From Planctomycetia bacterium (GTDB lineage: Bacteria; Planctomycetota; Planctomycetia; Pirellulales; UBA1268): 40,366 nucleotides of DNA. Position numbers and translations under genes: made by a program. Of the stretch, positions 34,466-40,366 are shown piece by piece. The DNA lies in contig JAIOPD010000052.1 in NCBI GenBank assembly GCA_021414115.1, forward strand, positions 1 through 40,366, written 5' to 3'. Each line of letters opens with the position of its first letter. Position 1 is the first letter of the stretch. The notes beneath the pieces are model-generated. The model was given only the letters and a program-made list of their open reading frames with translations, had not been told where the DNA came from and did not search any database.

Positions 34466-34550
34466 ACAGCACGCCGAAAATCCGGTCAATGCCCATCTGC
34501 GAAAGCCTGGTCAGGACGTACTCGGCGACGGTTGGCGCGTTCTCAGCCAT
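34464..34550 (-). pseudogene. N-terminal stub of a thiamine-diphosphate decarboxylase
   Basis: The ATG at 34550 opens 28 codons that read MAENAPTVAEYVLTRLSQMG then IDRIFGVL and stop. This closely matches the start of indolepyruvate/pyruvate decarboxylases (TVADYLLDRL..LGI.HIFGVPGD). It is cut exactly before the Gly-Asp of the cofactor region, where the ATPase scrap begins. The ATG overlaps the sdhB stop. Confidence 0.6.
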
Positions 34551-35046
34551 CGAACAGCTTCTTGATCATGTGCAGCGTGGTGGCCCGGCCGATCCGTCCC
34601 CACGAGTCGGTCAGCGGGATGTTCTTCGGGCAGACGGCGGTACAGTTCTGAGCCTTGCCGCAGAGTTGCACGCCGCCTGCGGACATTGCGGCGTCGAGTC
34701 GTTGCACGTCCACCAAAACAAACTACGGACAGGCCTCCAGGCAGCACCCGCAGCTCATGCATTGACTGAGCGGGTACGCCTCCTCCTGTTCCTTCGGCGA
34801 CTGCCGCGGTCCCGGTCCCAGGTCATGACAGCCGTCCACTGAAATCCATGCCCGGACTTTTTCCAGTGCCCGAAACAGCCGCCGGCGGTCCACGACCAGA
34901 TCACGCACGACAGGAAAGCTGCTCGTCGGGCGCAGCTCGATTTCCGCCGACTCCTCTTCGAGCAGTTTGTCCACCAAGGCGCTGCATGCCTGCCGGACAT
35001 GACCATTGATGAGCATGGTGCATGAGCCGCACACTGCTTCCTGCAT
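34543..35046 (-). pseudogene. sdhB: Succinate dehydrogenase/fumarate reductase iron-sulfur subunit (sdhB) remnant
   Basis: Two pieces of one iron-sulfur subunit lie in order on the minus strand. Piece one (34723-35046) reads EAVCGSCTMLINGHVRQACS, ELRPTSSFPVVRDLVVDRRR and the 4Fe-4S motif QCMSCGCCLEACP, then a stop. Piece two (34543-34707) reads GVQLCGKAQNCTAVCPKNIP and ends KKLFDG. The first ferredoxin half is missing upstream of EAVCGSC, and about 50 residues are missing between the pieces. The remaining cysteines are intact, so decay seems recent, or it happened by deletion only. A functional sdhB must be elsewhere if the organism respires succinate. Confidence 0.8.
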
Positions 35047-35229
35047 GGGACAGGTACTTTTCGAGAAAAAACGACACGTGAACTCACCGGATGAGCCACA
35101 CCTATCCCGGCAACATGAGCGGCGACATGTCCGCCAAGCCGTTTCGCCCCCTTTTCCGGCCCACGCCAAGCAGGACATTTCGTTCGACCGTTCCAGCGGC
35201 AGCCCCACGGTGCCGACACCCTCGACCAC
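35047..35229. other. Short unassigned stretch
   Basis: This lies between the sdhB scrap and the DUF2061 gene. No motif recognised on either strand. Confidence 0.4.
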
Positions 35230-35445
35230 CTATTGCGAGCCACGCATTCCCCACTGCACGTGTGCCCATAACCGTTCGTGACCGATGTAAGCGAGAGTCG
35301 TATAGACGTTGCTGGCAATCACGAACCCCAGGCTGACTCCCGGCGCTCCGGTAAGGAAGTAGATCGTCGCAAAGTCGAGCGCCATGATGAGCAGACGATA
35401 CGTCGTCGCCTTGACCAAGGAACGGCGAAGAAGCTCGGCTCGCAT
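35230..35445 (-). CDS. DUF2061 small membrane protein
   Basis: This 71-residue protein, MRAELLRRSLVKATTYRLLI onward, has two predicted transmembrane segments (LLIMALDFATIYFLTG and VSLGFVIASNVYTTLAY) and ends HERLWAHVQWG. The pattern RSL.K..TYR plus HERLW is that of DUF2061, small membrane proteins of unknown function sometimes found near sulfate-assimilation genes. ATG 35445 is preferred over 35487 because the conserved block starts there. It appears intact although it is surrounded by gene fragments. Confidence 0.75.
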   Translation of the reverse strand: MRAELLRRSLVKATTYRLLIMALDFATIYFLTGAPGVSLGFVIASNVYTTLAYIGHERLWAHVQWGMRGSQ

Positions 35446-35669
35446 CACGGAACGGCCACCACGCCCATGAATGATTGGACCCACCAATTAGTCAGGCCAC
35501 GCGGCGGCCTGTCCAATAAACGCCGGGACCATCGAAGCCCTGATGCTCTTCGCCAGCGGACACATTTGGCCCTGGCCGACTCGGACGTGTGGCGTTGGCC
35601 GAGGCCGAGCAACGCCATGCAGTGACCTGACCGAACTCGTTTTGTAAGACACGCCTTTTTTTCGTCTTA
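35446..35669. other. Unassigned stretch in the decayed region
   Basis: No gene recognised. Short open stretches lack motifs. Confidence 0.4.
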
Positions 35670-35879
35670 TTGCCCGGAATATCCGCTGCTGACGGCGTTC
35701 GTGTGCTTGTTGAACGGCTCTGGCCTCGCGGCCTGACGAAGAAAACAACCGCCCTCGACCTGTGGCTTCGCGACATCGCGCCCAGCCCACGACTGCGTAC
35801 ATGGTTCGGCCATGATCCAGAACGTTAGCGGGCGTTCCAGCGGCGAGACTGGACGGAACTGAAGGATCGGCCCGAGTGA
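35670..35879 (+). pseudogene. DUF488 family remnant with in-frame TAG
   Basis: The plus strand reads ADGVRVLVERLWPRGLTKKT, LDLWLRDIAPSPRLRTWFGH, then DPER, a TAG at 35826-35828 and RAFQRRDWTEL before a second stop. In DUF488/YeaO proteins the position of the TAG is normally Trp (DPERW), so a single TGG to TAG change explains it. The N-terminal 10-20 residues are also uncertain. Small cytosolic proteins of unknown function. Confidence 0.75.
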
Positions 35880-36134
35880 CCCAACTGCCTGCAAGTCTCT
35901 CGTCGTGCACCATACCCTCGAACCGATTGCCGAGCGGGCGCTCGCGATCACCCTCGATCCGGAGGGCTCTGGTTCGTTCGCCTTCGGCATCGACGGCACG
36001 CCGTTGCTTGCCTCCGAGGCGATCCGTCACGCACACGTGCTCATCGAGCGGGGGCAGTTTGGTCCCGTCGCTTCCGCTCCGGGCTTTTTATCGGACAAGA
36101 AGCCATCGGTGGGAGCCGGGGGACCCGCACCGCT
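35880..36134. other. Possible gene fragment, unrecognised
   Basis: The plus strand from 35905 opens an 84-codon frame (EPIAERALAITLDPEGSGSF, IDGTPLLASEAIRHA) that reads like real protein for about 55 residues, then loses character and runs into the 3' end of the oxidoreductase gene. Probably another scrap; family not identified. Confidence 0.35.
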
Positions 36135-37799
36135 TCAGATGTCGGCCACGACCGGATAGTACTCATCATCCTCGTTCTTGCCGCCGTATCCCTTGCCGAT
36201 CGATGCTTCGGACGTCACGAATTCGATGCTCTTGATCCACTTCACCATCTTGTAGCCGAGTTGGTTCTCGACCCGCAGTCGCAGCGGAGCACCGTGCCGG
36301 TCCGGCAGTGGTTGATCGTTCATCTCCCAGGCAAGCAAGGTCTGGGGATCACCTGCGTTTTCAATCGTGAGCGTGTCATAAAACTCGCCTCCGTAGTGTC
36401 CTTCGCCAAATGACCGGAAGACGACGATGCGGGCCGTCGGCAACGGCTGCACCACGTCCATCAGTTGGCGAACCGTGACGCCACCCCACGCGGCCACGCC
36501 CGTCCAGCCCTGGATGCAGTGGTGAAGCGTGACTTGTTCCCGCTTCCCCAGGCGCTCGAGGTCGGTAATCGAGAACTCCCCAGGCGAGGCAACGAGCCCC
36601 GACACTCGTAGCCGGTAGCCCTCCCGGCGCAGGTGCCCGAGCGACTTCCATTCCGGGCAGGAAGGCTGCTTGCCGTTGGTCCAGAAGGAGGGAGAGATCT
36701 GACGGCGGTCATACTGCACGCGGGCGGGAAGCCGGTGGAGTGTCGCTCGCTGGAGCGGTCCAAGAAGCCGTCGGAATCCCATCTGCACCCACCGCGGCCG
36801 GTGCCATGACACCCAGTGGGCCGCCGCACAGGCCGCTGCGATCGCGGCCAATCCGGCAAAGAAAAGCCAGAAACCGGCCGGCGAATCGTCGTCGGTTCCA
36901 AGCGTGATGTGATTGAGGTTCTTCCGCAGGCCCGTCACCGCCACCAGCGTGACGTGGACCACTACGAATCCACCGTATCCACAGAGAAGCAGGAAGTGGA
37001 GCGACCGGGCCACCTGCCGGCCGCCGAACAGTCGGGGATACCAGCCTGCCCAGTTGTCGATCGCGGGCGACATCGCCAGCCCGGTGAGAATGGAGAGCGG
37101 CGCCAGGCCGAAGACGACACCGGCATAGGCCAGTTGTTGAAGCGGGTTGTAGGCGACGAAACGATCCGGCTCGGGTGGCATGTGCAGCGTGGCATAGTGC
37201 ACGAACACCTTGGCGGCCTCCGTGCATGTCTCCACACCGGTCGGGATCAGCCGTCGCCAGTGGCCGGACGTGGCGAGCAGCACGGCGTACACGACGCCAT
37301 TGGCCAGCCAGAAAAATGCCGCCAGGAAGTGCCAATGGCGGGCGATGCCGACCGTATGACGGTAGCCAGGCAGGCCGAGCCAAGGCGTCAGGAACCGGCT
37401 GTCGTCCTTGGCTGTCCAGGCCGGGTCCTTCGGCATCTCGAGCGGGGTGAAGCGTGCCCATTCCGAGCCGGGCGTGCAGTGGTCGTTCCAGTAGAGCCGC
37501 GGGTGGTCCATGAGAATGGAGAGGCCGCTACGGACGAGGAAGACCATCAAGAGCAGGTTCGCGAAGTGGGCCAGCCGCAGCCAGCCTGGGAACCCCGCCA
37601 GGCCAGCCGGCGGCGGCGGACGGAGTTGCGGCAGGCCCACGGCGAGATACCAGGCCCAGGCACACGCCACCGGCACCAGAACCAGCCCGCACGCCAGCAG
37701 GATGAACGGCCGGCGGACGTACACCCGAAGGCGGCGATCCTTGGATGCCGGGGGATAGACGAGCGGATTGCCGTGAACGCCCTCGATCAACTCACCCAT
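36135..37799 (-). CDS. Cytochrome b561-like / molybdopterin-dependent oxidoreductase fusion
   Basis: This 554-residue protein has an N-terminal membrane part (about 30-335) of four to six helices. Histidines placed as in cytochrome b/b561 proteins are in LAHFANLLLMVFLV, ARHWHFLAAFFW, and the pair SLHFLLLCGYGGFVVVHVTL, so two b haems are plausible. The C-terminal part (about 385-540) is a sulfite-oxidase-fold molybdenum-cofactor domain: RLRVSGLVASPGEF, the Mo-ligand Cys428 in LHHCIQGWTGVAAWGG, and PLRLRVENQLGYKMVKWI. Comparable single-domain enzymes (MsrP/YedY) pair with a separate haem subunit MsrQ; here both are in one chain. Substrate unknown; the active site would lie on the outer face if oriented like MsrP. 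No twin-arginine signal is seen. Intact, in contrast to its decayed left neighbours. Confidence 0.85.
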   Translation of the reverse strand: MGELIEGVHGNPLVYPPASKDRRLRVYVRRPFILLACGLVLVPVACAWAWYLAVGLPQLRPPPPAGLAGFPGWLRLAHFANLLLMVFLVRSGLSILMDHPRLYWNDHCTPGSEWARFTPLEMPKDPAWTAKDDSRFLTPWLGLPGYRHTVGIARHWHFLAAFFWLANGVVYAVLLATSGHWRRLIPTGVETCTEAAKVFVHYATLHMPPEPDRFVAYNPLQQLAYAGVVFGLAPLSILTGLAMSPAIDNWAGWYPRLFGGRQVARSLHFLLLCGYGGFVVVHVTLVAVTGLRKNLNHITLGTDDDSPAGFWLFFAGLAAIAAACAAAHWVSWHRPRWVQMGFRRLLGPLQRATLHRLPARVQYDRRQISPSFWTNGKQPSCPEWKSLGHLRREGYRLRVSGLVASPGEFSITDLERLGKREQVTLHHCIQGWTGVAAWGGVTVRQLMDVVQPLPTARIVVFRSFGEGHYGGEFYDTLTIENAGDPQTLLAWEMNDQPLPDRHGAPLRLRVENQLGYKMVKWIKSIEFVTSEASIGKGYGGKNEDDEYYPVVADI

Positions 37800-38213
37800 C
37801 GTGGCACCTGCTTCATGTTCGAATCGTCACTGAATAATCCTGCCCCTCCCAAATTCCCGTGTCACGCCAGTAGAACGTGAACTGCATGGTTTCTCCGCGC
37901 ACCCGCCATGGCGGCCATCGTCTCCAGGTGGGGCAGCGGATCTTCGCCTGCGGCGAGCGCATGGTGTCCCGACGCGACGTTGTTGTCCGTATCGTCCCCA
38001 AGTCATGCTCCGAGGAGGGCGTAAGGCCGGAGGTTGTCATCTCCTTCCAACTGGTAACGAAGCAGGATCGCGTCACGCTTGTGCGACTGACAGATGCGGA
38101 GCGTCAAGGATGTCCTTGGCGGCGGTCGCCCAGGTCGGACAAGAAAAGACGGCTTGCGGCGCTCGCATGGATTAACTGCCGCCACTGCATGGGGATGCCG
38201 ATACTCGAAGCAC
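37800..38213. other. Intergenic stretch without a recognised gene
   Basis: These 414 bases lie upstream of the oxidoreductase gene. A plus-strand frame (37877-38275) and minus-strand frames are open but Arg/Ser-rich and motif-free. A minus-strand stretch near 37900-37970 (AAGEDPLPHLETMAAMAG) may be another fragment. Confidence 0.4.
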
Positions 38214-38750
38214 CTAGGACCCTCGGGCAAGCTGCCTGCGATGCAGTGACGGCACGGGATAGGCGTCCATTTTGATTCGTCTTATCCGAGTCGGCCCCGG
38301 ACGGCGGGCGCGAAGGCGACGCATCAGAGCGAGATGATCGTCGATCACCTCGTGCATGATCTCATCGATTGCCTGACAGCATTCCCGGGCCATCTGGGTG
38401 TCGTGCAATTCCTTGGCACACAGCAGACACAGTTTGCGGTGATGCTCCTTGGCGACCGCAAGCTTCTTTTGAATCGCCTCGACGGCTGCGAGCGTGTCGG
38501 AATCCTTACGCCATTCAGCGCGTTGGTGCATCCAATCTAAGTGACGCTCGAGCTGCTCAAGGTAGGCGGCCACCTCGTCGTTGTTGGTGCGCCACCTTTC
38601 GTCGTCAGTTGGTGCGACAGGCACTTCCGCCCGCGGCTCACGCGGCGGCGGCGGCGGCTCGGCTCGCGAGACGCCCGCCCATAGGCTGCCCGCCACCATC
38701 ATCACGCGAAACACCCACAGTCCTTGGGCTCGCTTTGTAAGGAATGGCAT
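38214..38750 (-). CDS. Secreted helical hypothetical protein
   Basis: This 178-residue protein has a signal peptide (LWVFRVMMVAGSLWAGVSRA), a proline-rich spacer (EPPPPPREPRAEVPVAP) and a long charged helical body (EVAAYLEQLERHLDWMHQRA, DTLAAVEAIQKKLAVAKEHH). Cys residues are spaced CLLC...CC (KLCLLCAKELHDTQMARECC), together with several His. The layout recalls small periplasmic metal-sensing or chaperone-like helical proteins, but no family is recognised. The tail after about residue 150 is basic. ATG 38750 is chosen over 38762 to place the basic residues directly before the hydrophobic core. Confidence 0.6.
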   Translation of the reverse strand: MPFLTKRAQGLWVFRVMMVAGSLWAGVSRAEPPPPPREPRAEVPVAPTDDERWRTNNDEVAAYLEQLERHLDWMHQRAEWRKDSDTLAAVEAIQKKLAVAKEHHRKLCLLCAKELHDTQMARECCQAIDEIMHEVIDDHLALMRRLRARRPGPTRIRRIKMDAYPVPSLHRRQLARGS

Positions 38751-39257
38751 GCATCTCTCCACGATAGGAGCAGGATTCTATGGTTGGGAGTCAAAACGGC
38801 GAGGAACGCGCCTCACACGAAGCCTTGCGGCAGGAAGACAGCCTCGCGAGTTGGCATACCGAGAACATGTTCATCTCGCAACGGCCTCACTTCTGGTGCT
38901 TGTGACGGCGGCCATCGGCTATGTGTCGGGAGCCGTGGGAGCGCTCACGTGGAACTGCTTGCATTACTGGTGCGCAGGCGCGGCAGTTTGCTCCAAGCCA
39001 TCTGCGGGCGCCGCGGAGTCATCACCCCGCCAGGGAGCCTGAGCCATCCGCTTGGCAGCACGCCGCCTATGGGCGGCCGTTCGTCTTGCAGTCGCGTAGC
39101 TGACGCTGGGGATCGCGGGGGGAGTGGAGGAGTTTTGAAGTGGCGCGGTAGCCGGCGGATCTGTCAGGCACGCCCCGCGACGCGCTGATCCTTGCATGTG
39201 TGCCCCGCATCGGATAGGTTGAATCGTTGCTCTTCGTGTGGGGAATGCAGCGAGCCG
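38751..39257. other. Intergenic stretch, possible remnant
   Basis: A plus-strand segment at about 38855-38940 encodes a hydrophobic run (LATASLLVLVTAAIGYVSGA) with no clear start or family; possibly debris of a membrane protein. Nothing else recognised. Confidence 0.35.
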
Positions 39258-39374
39258 CGTTCCGGAGGAACATCCGGAACGTGCTCGGTCTGCGATCCGC
39301 TGGATCGATCGCTGATCCATGGTGCGTCGCGACCCGTTGGTCGCGATGAAGTGCGGCCGGCCGCTCTGGCCGGC
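39258..39374. repeat. Four tandem perfect hairpins upstream of a glycosyltransferase gene
   Basis: Four inverted repeats with perfect stems follow one another. 39258-39281 has a 9-base stem CGTTCCGGA. 39301-39319 has a 6-base stem TGGATC. 39327-39346 has an 8-base stem TCGCGACC with a CGTT loop. 39356-39374 has a 7-base stem GCCGGCC. Spacers are 8-19 bases. They end 72 bases before the gene start at 39447. They could be a structured 5' leader RNA or binding sites; no known riboswitch was matched. Confidence 0.5.
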
Positions 39375-39446
39375 ATGTTCGCAAACGAGTGGCTGTCTTC
39401 GGCCCCACAGGCCTACGGTCCAGCCATCCCCCCTGGAAGGTGATCG

Positions 39447-40366
39447 ATGAAAGCCCCCGTGCGTCCACTGTTTGTCTCGACCTATCCGCCGGAAGCGTGC
39501 GGTCTGGCCACGTTCACCAAGGACTCCGCCGACGCGGTCGATCTGGCCGCCGGTCGGCCCGTCTCCACGGTGGCCGCCATCGAGCGGCTCGCAGTGATCC
39601 CGCCCGGCGATCCGCGGGTCACCCACGTCATCGACAACCATCGCCCCGACGCCTACCGGTTCGCCGCCGAAGTGGCCAACGACGGGCCCTGCGACGTGGT
39701 GAGCCTGCAGCATGAGTTCGGGCTCTATCCGGGGGAGTGGGGCGGCCGGATCCTCGATTTCGTGCAGGCCTGCACGAAGCCGATCGTGACCACGTTCCAC
39801 ACGCTCCTGCCTCGGCCCGATCCGGTGCCACGAATGCTGGTTCGGCAGTTGGCGGCGCACAGTCGCCGCGTCGTGGTGATGACGCGGATCGCGGCCCGGT
39901 TGCTGCGCGACGACTACGGCGTGGACCCTGGCCGGGTGCGGATCATTCCCCACGGTGTGCCTCCGGTGCCGTTTGGCCGCGACGAATCGCTCAAGGGGCG
40001 CTTAGGCCTCGCCGGCCGCCGCGTGATCTGCACATTCGGCCTGATCAATCGCGGCAAGGGGCTCGAACACATGATTCGCGGCATGCCGGCGGTGGTCGCG
40101 GCCTGCCCGGAAGCAGTGTATCTGGTCGTCGGCGCCACGCATCCACAAGTGAAGCTCCACGAGGGCGAGGTCTACCGCGAGGGGCTGGCGGAACTGGCCC
40201 GGTCGCTGGGCATGGAGGAGCACGTGCGATTCGTGAACCGCTACCTGAGTCTGCCAGACCTGCTCGCCCACCTGCAGGCCTGCGACGTCTTCGTCACGCC
40301 CTATCCCGGGAAAGACCAGATCGCCAGCGGAACGATGGCCTACGCCATGGCCGTCGTCGGCGCCGT
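39447..40366 (+). CDS. Glycosyltransferase family 4, partial at the window edge
   Basis: At least 306 residues; the 3' end is beyond the window. The N-terminus [20 protein letters not shown] is the nucleotide-independent GT-B loop region of group-1 glycosyltransferases. [23 protein letters not shown] and [13 protein letters not shown] follow, and the donor domain begins at [20 protein letters not shown]. The usual EX7E region would come next and is partly present ([19 protein letters not shown]). Similar planctomycete enzymes are called mannosyl- or glucosyltransferases of surface glycans. GGAAGG, seven bases before ATG 39447, supports the start. The four hairpins upstream may regulate it. 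Confidence 0.88.
   Translation, partial: MKAPVRPLFVSTYPPEACGLATFTKDSADAVDLAAGRPVSTVAAIERLAVIPPGDPRVTHVIDNHRPDAYRFAAEVANDGPCDVVSLQHEFGLYPGEWGGRILDFVQACTKPIVTTFHTLLPRPDPVPRMLVRQLAAHSRRVVVMTRIAARLLRDDYGVDPGRVRIIPHGVPPVPFGRDESLKGRLGLAGRRVICTFGLINRGKGLEHMIRGMPAVVAACPEAVYLVVGATHPQVKLHEGEVYREGLAELARSLGMEEHVRFVNRYLSLPDLLAHLQACDVFVTPYPGKDQIASGTMAYAMAVVGA

Noticed and set aside
35826-35828. Stop-codon readthrough or recoding (selenocysteine-like)
   Set aside because: The codon is TAG, other genes end with TAG, and the gene lies among obvious fragments.

Overview
This is a GC-rich bacterial chromosome segment that looks planctomycetal, probably Pirellulales-like. The grounds are a BBP7-type planctomycete beta-barrel protein, a LEPR-xLL/FG-GAP exported protein, a PEP-CTERM protein, many secreted sulfatases and several large multidomain fusions. 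No rRNA, tRNA or CRISPR array was recognised. All calls come from reading motifs by eye; no database search was run.

Region by region. 1-1707 (minus): an ABC-F ATPase cut by the window edge, whose 5' end looks damaged, downstream of prmA. 1868-5911: a large protein of unknown function with an apparent early frameshift, a small secreted unknown protein, a bidirectional terminator and a secreted fasciclin protein. 6458-9989: two exported proteins that share one N-terminal domain (one with a PEP-CTERM tail, one with LEPR-xLL and FG-GAP repeats) on either side of a BBP7 porin-like gene. 10047-12353: a Cu+-type P1B ATPase.

12463-19872 is a glycan-modification block. It holds a methyltransferase, a sulfotransferase-methyltransferase fusion and a glycosyltransferase, with genes that overlap or abut. 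Facing them is a three-part glycosyltransferase 2/TPR/methyltransferase protein. Between them lies a secreted-protein gene that has lost its 3' end to repeat arms and an IS630 remnant. 20020-23460 is a lipid- or quinone-type tailoring set: a geranylgeranyl-reductase-like flavoprotein, UbiE-like and UbiG-like methyltransferases, and an isoprenylcysteine-methyltransferase-like membrane protein.

23719-24862 is decayed DNA with short-chain dehydrogenase and ATP-grasp scraps. 24863-34194 is the most striking stretch: three co-directional secreted proteins, each fusing two sulfatase domains, the first also carrying a C-terminal alpha/beta hydrolase. One sulfatase domain has lost its core. 34208-36134 is a dense gene graveyard (P-type ATPase, TPP decarboxylase, sdhB and DUF488 scraps) around a small DUF2061 gene. 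36135-37799 is a cytochrome b/molybdopterin oxidoreductase fusion. 38214-38750 is a small secreted helical protein. 39258-39374 contains four tandem hairpins upstream of a group-1 glycosyltransferase that runs off the window.

The main theme is sulfated and methylated surface or environmental glycans: genes that could add sulfate and methyl groups sit about 10 kb from a dense sulfatase operon. Whether they act on the same polymer cannot be decided from the sequence.
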